From the NCBI GenBank assembly GCA_030549335.1, contig CM060195.1, positions 3,025,501 to 3,089,500 on the forward strand: DNA of 64,000 bases, written 5' to 3'. The notes below the pieces were generated by a model that did not search any database, was not told the DNA's origin, and saw only the letters and a program-made list of their open reading frames with translations. This DNA comes from Pontederia crassipes. Taxonomy: Eukaryota; Streptophyta; Magnoliopsida; Commelinales; Pontederiaceae. Made by a program: the position numbers and the translations under genes. This document shows positions 11,701-24,847 of the stretch, in pieces; the stretch's first letter is position 1; each line of letters begins with the position of its first letter.

Positions 11701-14700
11701 AGCAACTCCCTTGTATATTTTTCTTGATTGAGAAAAATGTCTTCCTTGGATTGTTTCACTTGTAAGCCTAGAAAGAAGGTGAGCTCTCTTACAAAACTCA
11801 TCTCAAATTCTTGTTGCATAAGAGTTTCAAACTCTTTGCATAGGCATTCATTAGTAGCACCATAAACAATATCATCAACATAAATGTGAACTATTAAAAT
11901 ATCATTTTTAAAATGTTTTAAAAATAATGTAGTGTCAACTTTCCCTTTTTGAAACCCATTTTCAATTAAAAATGAACTCAATCTTTCATACCAAGCTCAA
12001 AGAGCTTATTTCAATGCATAAAGAGCTTTTGAAAGTTTAAAAACATGATGGGGAAAATCTAGATTTTCAAAACCTTGAGGTTGTTCAACATAAACTTCCT
12101 CATTTATAAAACCATTCAAAAATGCCGATTTAACATCCATTTGAAAAAGTTTAAAACATTTATAACATGCAAAAGCTAAAAGCATTCGAATTGCCTCAAG
12201 TCTAGCAACGGGAGCAAAAGTTTCATCAAAATCAATCCCTTCAATTTGTGAGTAACCCTTGGCCACTAATCTAGCCTTGTTCCTCACAATGACACCATTT
12301 TCATCTAATTTGTTTCGAAAGACCCATTTGGTTCCGATTATAGGATGGTCCTAGGGTCTTTCCACAAATTTCCACACTTGATTTCTTTCAAAATTATTTA
12401 GTTCCTCATGCATTGCATTTATCCAATTTGGATCTTCAAGTGCTTCATCTATATTGTTGGGCTCAAAATTTGCAAGGAAAGCCGAAAAAGCACAGATTTT
12501 TTAACGAGTTTCTACTTTTTATACCTTCATTTATATTACCTATAACTTGATCAAGTCGGTGTGATGAGGCATGTCTCCAATTTCTTGGGATGATTTGATT
12601 CTCCTCTCTTTGAGGTTCTTCCATTTCTTCCACCTTTGGGGTGTAAACTTTTGCTTCCTCTATGTCCACAATTTCAAGTTGTTTTGTACTTTAACTATTT
12701 CTTCTTCATCATCATGTACTTTCTTGCTAAAACAATCATTAGTTTCATTGAATTTAACATTAATAGATTCTTCAACAACTAATGTTTTTTTGTTATGCAC
12801 TCTATAAACTTTACTTATACTAGAATAACCAAGAAAAATACAATCATCATATTTATCATCAAATTTGCCTAGTTTATCTTTGACATTCAAAATGTAGCAT
12901 TTACACCCTAAGACTTTGAAATAAGAGATATTTGGTTTCTTACAAAATAATACTTCAAAACAAGTTTTCTTCTCAAAAGGTTTAAGTAGGATCCTATTGA
13001 GAACATAGCATGATGTGTTTACGGCTTCCGCCCAAAAATATTTTGGTAATTTGCTTTCATTTAGCCATTTGTTGTATAGTCCTATTTTTTCTTTCTACTA
13101 CATTTTGTTGAGGTGTTCTAGGAGTGGAAAAATTATGAGTGATTTCATTTTCTTCGCAAAATAACTCAAATTTATGATTTTCAAATTCTCCTCCATGGTC
13201 ACTTCTAATTTTTGAAATCTTTTGTTCTGAATTCTTTTTGCAAATTTAGAAAACATGTTTAGCGTTTCATCTTTACTTGCGAGAAAAATAGTCCAAGTGA
13301 AGCGGGAGAAATCATCAACAATCACAAATACATATCTTTTTCCTCCTAAAATTGTCACATCAATAGGTCCAAACAAGTCAAGATGTAGAAGTTCGAAAGC
13401 CCTATGTATACTAATAACTCCTTTTAATTTAAAAGAACTTTTGATTTGTTTACCTTACATGAATCACAAAACATTGTTTTTCTTAAATTTAATCTTAGGC
13501 AAGCCTCTAACCAATTCATGATTTGAAAGTTTATTTAGCAATTTATAATTTACATGTCATAATCTTCTATGCCACAAGTTTATATCATCATGAATGACAC
13601 TAAGATATTTTTCATTTTTCAAGTTATCAAAATCAATTTTGTATACATTATTGTACTTAAAACCCATGTGTAAAATTTTGTTGTTTTCATCTAGTATCAA
13701 ACATTTGTCCTTTTCAAATTTGACTAAATAATTTTTATCGCATAGTTGACTTATGCTAATTAGATTGTTTCAAATTTTCAACAAGCCAAACATTTTCCAA
13801 ATACACTGTCATTCTTACCAATATTATCTATACCAATTACTCTTCCTTTGCTATTGTCTTCAAAAGTAACTTTTCATTCATTTTTTCTTTTCCAAATTGA
13901 TGAAATTTGAGGCATCGCCGGTCATATGTCTTAAGCATCCGCTATCCAAATACCATTTACTTTCATTGTACTTAGAAGCTTGCTACAAGAAAGAAATTAG
14001 GAGTTTCATCTTTTTGGTACCCAAACTTGATTGGGTCCATCTTGGTTAGTAATGGTCCTTTTCGGAACTCAAATTTTTTTTGTCCCTTTACTTATTCCTT
14101 TCCTAATTCTGCAATCATAAGAATAATTAGGGGTGTTCACGGGTCGGGTTTGACCCGACCCGTGAACAAACCCGGTCGGGTCGGGTCAAGCTTCCCACGG
14201 GGGCGAAATCCGACCCAACCCGATCCGGTTCGGGTCGGGTGGTCAGGTTACCCGACCACCCAATTTTCCTTTTTTTTTAAATTTTTCTTACTAATTTTAT
14301 ATTTTTAAAATATAAAAATATTATTAAATATTTAATTTAAAGCACAAAATAAGTTTTATAACTATTAAAATATTATTTATGTATTTAAAACATTTATTTT
14401 ATTTTTTAAAAATTTTTAAAGCAAATATAGGCCTAGATTTAAATAAAAAATAGAAAAAAATTTAAAAAATAAAAAAATTGGGTCATCGCGTCGGGTCGAC
14501 TTGGGTTGGAATTTTCCAACCCATACCCGACCCGACCACCAACCCGAACCGACCCAAACTGGGTCGGGTCGGGTCGGATCGTCTGGTTCACCGGGTCGAC
14601 CCGACCCGGTGAACACCCCTAAGAATAATGCCCTTTATATCCACAATGAAAATAAATAATATGTGATCTTGTGTAATCATGCGATGCTTTAACAAATAAA

Positions 14701-17700
14701 ATCTTTGTCATTCTTCTTTTCAAAAAAATTAAAACCAAGTCTCTTTTTGTTTGACGATATTCTAGATCCACTATGCATGACATCTAACATTTTACTTCCA
14801 TTTGAGAATTTTTTAACTTCAACTTTCAATTTATTAATTTCTTTGTTCACATAATGATTTTAGTGCACTATTTTTCATTTTCAATTCTTCAATTGAGAAT
14901 TCCAAGCTAGAGTTTTCTTCATTCAATATATCACACGTTTCACATGCTTTAACATTCTTATTTTCCTTTTGAAAAATTTTCAAGTTCTATTTTTATATCA
15001 TCGTATTTCTTTTTTAGGCATCCATATTTATTAATAAGAATTCTAAACTCCTTATGCACATTAAAGGATTCACTATCACTAGAGTTAGATGAGTTAGATG
15101 ATATCTCATGGCTATTAGCCATTAGACATATGTAGGCTTCTTCGTCATCACTATAGGAGGTGTTAGAGTCATTCTCTTCATTTTCGCTTTCATCCTAAGT
15201 GGCTTGAAGAGCCTTTTTCTTCTTTCTTGAGCCTTCTCCATCTTTCTCCTTTTTGACCAAATTTGGACATTCATTTTTGTAGTGTCCAATCTTTTTGCAT
15301 TCAAAGCAAGTTATTTGACTTTTGCTTAATGACGATCTTCTCTTGGTGAAGCCTTCCTTCTTCTTTTGCTTAGCAAATTTGAGATATTTATCAAGCTTCT
15401 TTGCATATAAAGAAAGCTTCTTTTCATCAAGATCCTCATCCTCTTCACTTATATCTTCCTCATCTTTATTTGCCTTCAATACCAATGTTTTCCTTTTTGA
15501 AGTATTTGCTTCTTCATCCTCCTTGATCCCGATCTATAAGATCATCAAAGTCTAACTTGTTTAAGTCCTTTTCTTCAATCACCGTCCTCTTTGTATGCCA
15601 TTTGGAGGAGAGAGACCTAAGAAATTTTTTTACTTTTTGAGGGTTAGTCCTTGGCTCGCCCAAAGAAGCTAAGTCATTTATAATATCATTAAAGCGAACG
15701 ATCATCTCATTTATAGATTCATTTTCAAGCATTTTGAAAGAATCATATTGATGATTTAAAATATTTAATCTAGACTCCTTAACTTTATCCGTTCCTTCAT
15801 GAGTAATAATAAATTTCTTCCAAATCTCATTAGCACTTTCACAACTAGAAATTCGATTAAACTCCGTTGGATCCAAAGCGCAATAATAAATATTTTTAGC
15901 TTTCCAATCTTGTTTTACTAAAAGTCTTTCTCCTTCAGTATATTCTGAAGATTTTTTTTTACTTAAATCAAAACCATTTTGAATAATATCCCACATATCA
16001 ATATTTAATTTTTCAATATGCAAAATTTGAGCCATTAAAAAGTAGGGGACGATTAATAGATTGACCTTCGGAAAAACTGAAACCACTTGATGCTATAGTT
16101 CTAAAGATGTTTTAAATTTTAAAACTAGGGCAACCCGCTCTAATACAAATTGTAGGATCAAAAGCAGCAAGAGGGGGGTGAATTGGTGTATAAAAATCTT
16201 TTTGCAAAGTCACTTTCAGAAAAATCAATAAAACCGATCACAAGCAATTAAAGATGAGACGTAAGTGAAAGATAAAGAACAAACGCAAGGAGACACAATA
16301 TGATAACGAGGTTCGGCCTCAACTTTTTGGCCTACGTCCCCGCTCCGACTTCTCGACCTCGAGACCGCCGGAGATCCACTATCTTTCTCTTTTCTTGTAG
16401 GGAGAGAACAATCATCTTTACACAACAAGTCTTGTTCTCCGCTCAAGAGGCAAGGCACAACTCTTTTACAAAGAGTTCTCAATCTTACTAGATCAGAAAG
16501 AAAGTGTTTTCCTCTAACTCTTTTCTTTTATAAAATTTTTCTCACACTCAAGACTAAGAAAAGAAAAGGGAAGAAATTTGCAATTTTGTGCTAAAAAACT
16601 TAAGAGGAACTCTAGGATGTTCTTGCTTGCTTGGATGATTTTTTTTCAAGTTTTGGCACTCCTTTTATAGGCTCCTAGAGGTGAGAATTCGTTCAAAAGG
16701 TCTTTCATAATTTTCTCCTCAAAATAATAGCCGTTACGGTTCATTTGACCGTGAAGCCGGTCCACCGTTGCGATGGGCCGGTCGACCGGTCAATGTGACC
16801 ATTGTTGCATTTTTTGCGTTTTGGCGCTGTCCGGTCGACCGGTACATATCGTTCTCGATCAATGCATCGATTAGTATAGTCTCGTCGTCGACCGGTGTAT
16901 TATCATCTTTCTCCTGCTGAATATCAATCGACCTGTCGCTTTGGCAGGTCGACCGATCATGTGCTGAAATTTTTTCTTTTGATTTTAATTTGGCGATTTC
17001 TTTTGCAAATGAGGTCATATCAATCCTACACCTGCATTATCATCACTTGAGCATAGATTAGTAACTTTTTATGTCCATTTTAATTTGTTATCATCAAAGG
17101 ATTCAACAGATGACTACCAAGTTTGGTTGTCATCCGGGTATATATATATCATTGAAAGAAATGTGGAGAGCGGCAAAAGCAAGGGAGTACAAGTGCTAGG
17201 TAAAACCCCACTCCCGAAAAAGACAAAAAATGTGATGTACAATATTATCCACCTAACATCTCTCCCCAGAAAAAATAACTCGGTTGCGTTGTAGCCAAAT
17301 GGCCCCGGCACCGGCCAAAAAGGTCACCAATGGAACTCTCCAACACCAGAAAGTAGCTGTTATCTTGAAGATATTGCGGGAAAGAACAAACCATGTTTTC
17401 TACTTTTTTTTTGTTAAAAAGGCTCGTAAACATGATATTGTATAATATAAGGAATTTGATTATGTAGTATGTATGCAGTTAGGAAACCTGAAGTTATCCG
17501 GAAGAAAGAAAACGAAGTACAATGTAGAGAGAGAATACAAGGACCATAAAGAGCTCGATTAAATAAATTTTATGCAGGCCCAAGTTAATTGATTTTGTAA
17601 ATTTATTAAAATGACATGCTATATCTCATCGAAATTATATTAATGAAGTCTAAATCATGATAAACCCACCATGTTTTGATCAGGACTTTTAGTGATTTTA

Positions 17701-20700
17701 CTGAAAAGTTGTCATTTTTCAGTAGGTTGCTGCTCCTTTCTGGCGGATTGTGCATTTTTCTTTACTTTGTACTACTTTGGGTAATCAGGAAATATGATGA
17801 TGATAACACTATGCATGAAATATGGAAACAAGTGATAGTTCGAGGGTGATTTTCTGTTAATTTTGTGCTTCACCTTTCCTCTACGATGCTGTTATGTTAA
17901 GATTGATAATAGTTTAGATTTTCACCTTTCCTCTTAAATTTCTATTTCTGAGACAGTTTAGATTGATGACTTCTACATTGTTACAGGTTGCTTACCATAC
18001 CCCTCCACGTTTTCCACCTGATGTAATTGATTGTATAAGAAAAGGCGCATCTTTGCTGTTCCAGCGGCTGGGGTTGAGCGATTTTGCTAGAATTGATGGG
18101 TGGTTTCTGCCTGATAATATCAATAAAATATCTAAAATGGGAGACACTGAAAAGTTTGGAATTTCCAAATCGGGTACAATAATTTTCAGTGATATTAACT
18201 TGGTAAGGAGTAGTTTCTATTAAATTTGTGATGCTTTGCCTCTAGTTAGTATTCTATACTATTGTTTTCATTTGGGTTATTTATTTAATGCAGATAAGTG
18301 GGATGGAGCAAACCAGTTTTTTGTTTCAACAAGCTTCTAAGGTACTGCATGTGAATTGCTTTTTATTGTAGTATCTTTGTAATTGTGCTTAATGCTACTT
18401 GGATGGTCATCAACATCACTCCTCATATGTGCTACTAAGATTGTCACTTATATAAGAGTGATATTGCATTATCCTCGCAAGTAACTTCAACTGAATTCAT
18501 ATTTTGCTTTCTAAGGTTAGGTCCGGCATCATACATGACAGTGAACAAGTTGTCAATTGAGGAATAATAAGATGCATAAATATCACAAAAATGGATGGAG
18601 ATGCTTTTTATGATCTTTCACTTGTTGCAATAAGATGTGTCCTATTGATTAGCTTTTCAGTTTGCTGTTATGTATAGATTTATCTTATATCCATAACTAT
18701 TTTCTGATATGTTGCTTTACAGGTTGGATTCTCCCATTCAAATATTCTTCGAACAATTATCCATCATGCTTGTTTGCGGTTTCCATCACTTTTAACCCGT
18801 ACTGTTGCATGGGATTCATTATCAAGAAGATTGTGCTCTGCCAAACATAATTTCATTTCAAGGGATCAGGATCCTCAAAAGGTTTTTGTCATCTTTGGAG
18901 GAGACACTTCAGAACGTCAAGTTTCTCTCATGAGTGGAACTAATGTTTGGCTCAATTTGCAAGCCTTTGATGATGTAAATTTCATTAACTTACTGATGAT
19001 TGATGTTGGATGTTGTATATATTTATGTTTTATGCTAAAATAAGCTATTTTTCCTTCAAATTAGTTTATTCCATTAAATTCTGTAACTTAATGTGTTCTT
19101 ATTTACACATTCATGAATTTGAAGCCGATGTTCTTTCTTCGTTTTGCTTCAGCTAGTAATGTAGCAACATCAGTCGCTCTGAACTTTGAAGCCCATGTTC
19201 ACTTTGAGGGTTTTTGTGGCCCAAAATTCACATCAACCTCTAATTTCAAGATAGAAACTTCTCTTAAAGGCAGTATCAAGGAAACTTCTTTTATTATCAT
19301 AACTTGAGTTTCAGATTCATCTGAAATCACTTTTTAAGTTCATATTCATTAATGTCGTATGCTTGTGTTTCAGCTTGATGTGGTTCCATATTTTCTTGCT
19401 CCTGGAAATGGATATTCATCTTCCCAACATCAGGATGATGCTCATGACCACTTACAGAGAGCTGTGTGGTCCTTACCGTGAGTTTATTTGATTTCTTTTA
19501 CATTCCTGTCTTGCATCCACATTGGAAAGCACTGTTACCCACCTCACTCTGTGCATCCACAACTGTTGCTACGTGATATTTAAAATTTTTGCTAGCCTTG
19601 CTTTATTCTTGTGATATTATGCATTATTTCCTTGTGGTTCCATTGTAATTAGTCATGCAAAATTCATGTAGAAAGCCCCAATTTACCATCTCAAGTTATT
19701 CTAAAATGTGTATCTGAACTTATGTCTCTCTTAAACAATATTCAGAAACAAGATTTTGATTTCCGAGTCCATTTTTCCTGTTGTCATGGATCACAATATT
19801 GTCCTTTTATGTATAAAGTTCTATCAAATGTTTCATTACAGTTACTCGTTAGTCCTACGTCATACCACAGAGGGAGTTTTGGCAGCATGTGTTGAGGCAA
19901 TAGAACCAGATAGGGCAGTGACAACTTCTCATTTGCGTGCGGCCGTGATGAATGAACTTGATGATTCATTGGGCAAGCAGAGTTGGTTTTCTGGTTTTGA
20001 TGTCCTTGAAGAACTGCCTAAAAGATATACACTAGACAGCTGGCTCAAGCATGCAAAAGATTCTAAGGCGATAGTGTTTATTGCAGGTTTTTCTATTTAT
20101 ACATAAAACTAAAGCGATAAACTTTATTACTTGATGTGTTATATAAACATGCAGATTTGCTTGAAACGTGAGTGCTTTTAGATACTAGTGCATGCATCTA
20201 TTATTTTCCCAACTGGGGTATTTTGTTCCGCATTCAACAATTTGAGGCTAAACCTAGGTAGATGGATATTCATAATTAGGCAACAACATAGACTTCTGAA
20301 GGGAAATGCAGGCACATTCTTCAACTTATACAACATCTGATGAGCATTTTATGAATGTTTTTCCATACTGTGTTTTTCCAATGAGCTATATGTACACTAT
20401 TCTTAGAGTGATTTTCAAGTTGAGAATAATACATTGCTGAATCCAAAAATGAGGAAAATTTTCAGTACTGTCAATAATGAGAATAATACAGTGTCAAAAT
20501 GTTTCAAAACTAGCAACTATTGTGATAGGAACCTAGTTCCTAATTAGTAAGAATAGTTAAGTTTCCTTTGATTAGGATTAGCTATTTACTTCCTAGTTTG
20601 ATTAGCACTCTTTTTTCTTTCATTTCTAGTTCTACTAGGACTTGTTTGGGTTTACCCTATAAATAGGGACTCTTGGAACTCTTTTTAATCATATATGGGA

Positions 20701-23700
20701 ATATAATCTTTTTTTATAATTGTTTAGAGCAAGTATCTTGGAGGTTTGACTCCCTCGAAGTGACTAATTAAGATCCTAGTTGAACAAGGAACCTATGATA
20801 TTGAAGTTGGAGTAAATATCAAGGATGGCCACCCAACTTATAGGGTGTTCTTAGTAAGGTCATCCAACTTTGATTTGTAACAAAAAGGTCATTCAACTTT
20901 CAGAACTTTTCAATCATGGTCATCGCAACTGCCTGTAACTTGTTTGCCAGTCGATCGCATACGTGGATGTCATACTGTCCGACTCGTCACATGCCACATG
21001 GTTACCCGATGAAATTAAATAATTTTTTCTTTCGTACCGTGGAGCGACGCCGGAGGCGACGACCAGCACCAGCACCTGCTTTTTTTTCGAGGAGAAAAAG
21101 AATGACTGTAATAGTTGTGTTTGTCATCCATGCATGTGTATATATATATGTGAAATGGATGTCATATACAAAAGGGGGCTCTCAAGAAGAAAGCGACAAA
21201 AAAAGAGAGATGTACAATGTCTAGGAAAAACTCCACTCTCGAAGAAGAAAAGAAATGTGGTGTACAATACTCTCAACCTGACATCGCTCCCCCACAAAAA
21301 ATGATTCGGTTATACATGAGCCAAATGGCCTAGGGACCGGCCAAAAAGGTTGCCAACAACGCACACCAGCCCAGCTGCTGTCGGGCGGAGCTGTGGAGTG
21401 GCTGCCAAAGGGTCTCCATGGTGGATGGAGCACCAGCACCTGCTCCCCGCCACCGCAGACTGGGACCCCATGGCTTGGTTTCCTCTCCGACAGGGATGAC
21501 CTCTCCTCATTCTCCAAGCCCCAGCTCCATTTCCCGGATGACTCCTGCTGCCATTGCGGGCTGGCTATGCTCACCTCCGGGCATCCATCATGCAGGCAAA
21601 GTCGTCGAAGCAGACGAAGCTATCGCTGTCAGAGTTGACGTCGCCGATCATCCTCCCGTTGCCGACCGCGTCGAACACTGCAAACGCCTCCTGCAGCTGC
21701 CGCTCGGCGTTGGCAACCATGGTGGCCGGCTCCTCGGCGCTGGGGGGCTCAGGGCCGAGGCGGTGGAGGCTGTGAACTGGAACTGCTCTGATCACGAAAT
21801 TCCAAAGTCACAGACTTGTCTTCTCTCCGCATCGAAGTCATCTCTGAATCGTCTGCTAAATCCCAAGTTTGATTTAGACTCCCATGGCCGACATCTAAGG
21901 CCGCGAGCGACCTCGATCATGCTTTGACCCTTCCATGGCAGTTGTGGCCAAAGGGACGATCTTTGTCCTCCTCCCCCTCCTCGCTGTCCCCTTTGTTTCC
22001 GGTGAATCCGCCAACGAGAATCCCGTCTTCACGCTCGACCGGCAGGAGGCCCATCTCCAGTACCTCGAGGCCCTCTTTGCGTCCCTCTCCACCTCCATGG
22101 CCGCCTTCAAGTCCTCCATCGTCGCCTGCTTTGCCGCCTGATGGGAACCCCACTGCGACAACATGCTACTCCCGAATCTGACATGGGTACTCACATGGTA
22201 TCTGACGTGGCTTCCACGTATGTGATCGACCGACAAACGGGCTGGTTCTGAAAGTCGGATGTCCTTCGTGTTACAAATTAAAGTTGAGTGACCTTACTGG
22301 GAACACCCTATAAGTTGGGTAACCATTCCTGAAGTTTACTCATTGAAGTTGGCCTGTGAAGTTTCATTTTATTGCTGTTCAGAAGTTCCCTGGTTTTTTT
22401 TTTTTTCTGTTGAGAGGATCAGAAGTTCCCTGTTGAAGTGATATTCACTTAGTTTATTTGGTTTAGTCAGTAAAACTAGTATGAAACCTAGAATTTGACT
22501 CTTTGTAATCGCCATTCTGCTGAACGATGTCTTGGCTTCCGTGTGTATGTGTCAGTTAACAGAAGGCATTTTAGTGACGTATTTCCGTTTATCTCCATTT
22601 TACCATTTGATGTGTCACATTAGTTAGCTCTTCTATTGATGCTTGTTCTATTTGCGATACATTATATCACAGTGCATGGCGGTATTGGTGAAGATGGAAC
22701 ACTACAGTCCTTGTTGGAAGCTGCAGGAGTTCCTTATACTGGTACATTTACCTAGGGCATTTTGTATTTGCTATTTGGTGTTTCACTTATCTATATATGC
22801 AATTTGCTAACTCTTGTTTTAATTGTATGAATTGAAGGTCCAGGACCATTAGCTTCCAAAGTTTGCATGAATAAAGTGTCAACTTCTCTTTCTCTTGAAC
22901 ATGTATGCTACTTCTTTTCCTTTTATCTCTGAGATTCTAAATTCTGATCACAATGCCATCATTAAACTTGTGTCTGCATGTACATTCATATTTTTCCATA
23001 TCTTTAGTCCTTTTTCAGCTGTTAACCCTGAGCTTGCTCTTCCTGTTTATTCTTCCAAACATGTATGTCAGGTCCTGGGGTATCAGATCTTTCTGGCTTA
23101 CAACTACAATGAAGCTCAACTACAGTAGAATTACGTAGTCTTTAAGGAACAAGAGGCATTTTGTATGCATATGGCATGCACTATTAAGACCTTAATGATG
23201 AGGGCACAAATTTTAACTTTTGAGCTTGTTGTGTATACGTGTCAGTTCTGGCCAGCCCTATGCGCAACTTTGTTCAGTTCACTGCAAATCATCAGTTCCA
23301 GTTGTTTCCAATGGATTTATCAGAAGCTTGGTGGTTTAAAAATCCAACATTGATTTCATCCTGAGAAACTATTCATGCAACATGCATTCACATATTGTTT
23401 TGCACCCACTCCTAACTCTTCTAATGACCATCTATGTGTGTGGGTTCATACCCTCTTTTCCTAACGAAATGAGACATTTTTTTTCCTTCTGCCTTTCGTG
23501 GTCTAAATATTTCTAGAACATTAGTTATTTAACCAGCTATGAATTGAGCACATTCACCTGCGTATTTGCTTTAGCTCATTTATTTTCTTTGGTGGATGTT
23601 TTTATATCATTTTTTCCATATGAAATTTTATTATTGTATTCATTTGTAGTTTTAAGCTATAATATTGTATCCCCTGATCTTTGGATTCACCTCAGTTGGC

Positions 23701-24814
23701 AAGTTTTGGAGTTCTAACAATACCCAAAGATGTTAGAAGTATAGAGGCATTGCTAAATTCAACTTTTGCTGATACTTGGAATGACCTAACTACAAAGCTT
23801 CTAGCAAATTCTCTTTGTGTGAAGCCAGCACGTGATGGGTGTTCAACTGGTGTTGCTAGATTGTGGTACACAAAATTTTGTCATTTTGGTCTCTTATTGT
23901 TATCACTGGACGACCACTAAGTCATGTTGATTTATTATTTCTTTGTTATGGTTTTTCAGCTGTGCAGAAGATTTGGAAGTCTATTCGAATGCACTGCAGA
24001 AGTTATTATCACAAATTCCTGCTAATAGTCTTTCCAAGGTCTTTGGTACCTTCCATCCTTGAATTACTTTGCAGTATTTTCTCTAGTAGAATTTTATACT
24101 TAATAAAAGTTTTAATGCATCCATCACAATGCTACTTTTTAGCATTTTTCGATCCTAATATCTGATGGATGCACCCAAATTTAGAAAGTATGTTATTGGA
24201 CATATAAAAAGCTTAAGATCAGCAACAACAACAACAACAACAACAACAAAGCCTTATCCCACTAGGTGGGGTCGGCTACATGGATCATACGACTTCGTTG
24301 ATCCATGTTCATGAGATTCGACAGGGTTTTACGCTGGCTGTCGGGGCCTAACACAACCCTCCTCCTTTATCCGGGCTTGGGACCGGCTATAAAACATAGG
24401 CGGAGTTAAAAAGCTTAAGATCAGCAATTATTAAAATTTGTCAGGTGGTCCCAAATTGTTCTGATTATATCGAAAGGGAATGATTAGCTTCATTGTATAA
24501 TTTTATATTATAATGGGTTGATCTTCATATAAAGCACTTTTACATGTGAGTTCTTATTAAAATTATGGTTACACTTAGATATTTTCTTACAAATTGGGAT
24601 GTCTGTGTTGGACTTTTCTCTAATATTCTTGAAAATTCTGAAATGATGTACTTTCTGGAGTACTTGTTAAGTTGCATGTTCTAACTAATTTTTCTAAAAG
24701 TTTAAGCCAATAGGAGCAATACTTTTTATATTTATTATCACGACACTCCTCATTAGTGTGTTGTTGACAATTTCTGTCTAGTTTAGCACACCACATGAAC
24801 AACTAAAGGAGGAA

Positions 24815-24847
<33 letters not shown>

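Larger units (their letters stand above)
7298..17108 (-). mobile_element. Full-length copia-type LTR retrotransposon, minus strand
   Basis: The element has two ~1-kb LTRs, TG..CA ends, a 5-bp target duplication GATGA (7293-7297 and 17109-17113), a primer site next to the right LTR and a purine tract next to the left LTR. Read on the minus strand the order is gag, protease, integrase, reverse transcriptase, RNase H, then an extra third ORF. Integrase before RT defines copia (Ty1) type. All ORFs are broken by stops and frameshifts, so it is non-autonomous now. It lies in Ddl intron 10, opposite to the gene. Confidence 0.93.
7271..17347 (-). mobile_element. Short poly(A) retroposon (LINE/SINE-like) in Ddl intron 10, split by a copia element
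   Basis: A T10 run at 7271 (poly-A tail on the minus strand) begins a retroposon whose left 27 bp (7271-7297) and right ~235 bp (17109-17347) are separated by the copia element. The 12-bp duplication AGAAAGTAGCTG flanks the whole (7259-7270 and 17348-17359). The body, without the copia insert about 260 bp, resembles two other copies (about 21085-21426 and 25044-25410). It shares blocks such as GGCCAAAAAGG with the 21.1-kb copy. Family unknown; it could be a 5'-truncated LINE or a SINE. Confidence 0.65.
20810..22341. mobile_element. Mutator-like element (Pack-MULE type) in Ddl intron 15
   Basis: The element has long terminal inverted repeats of about 97 bp (20810-20906 and 22245-22341; both ends begin GAGTAAA..TCA and share ACCCAACTTATAGGGTGTTC). 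A further similar subterminal stretch contains CGTGTATG-like CATACGTGGA. It is flanked by a perfect 10-bp duplication ATTGAAGTTG (20800-20809 and 22342-22351), in the MULE size range. It has no transposase. The GC-rich interior includes a captured EF-hand fragment and an inserted retroposon. Confidence 0.85.
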
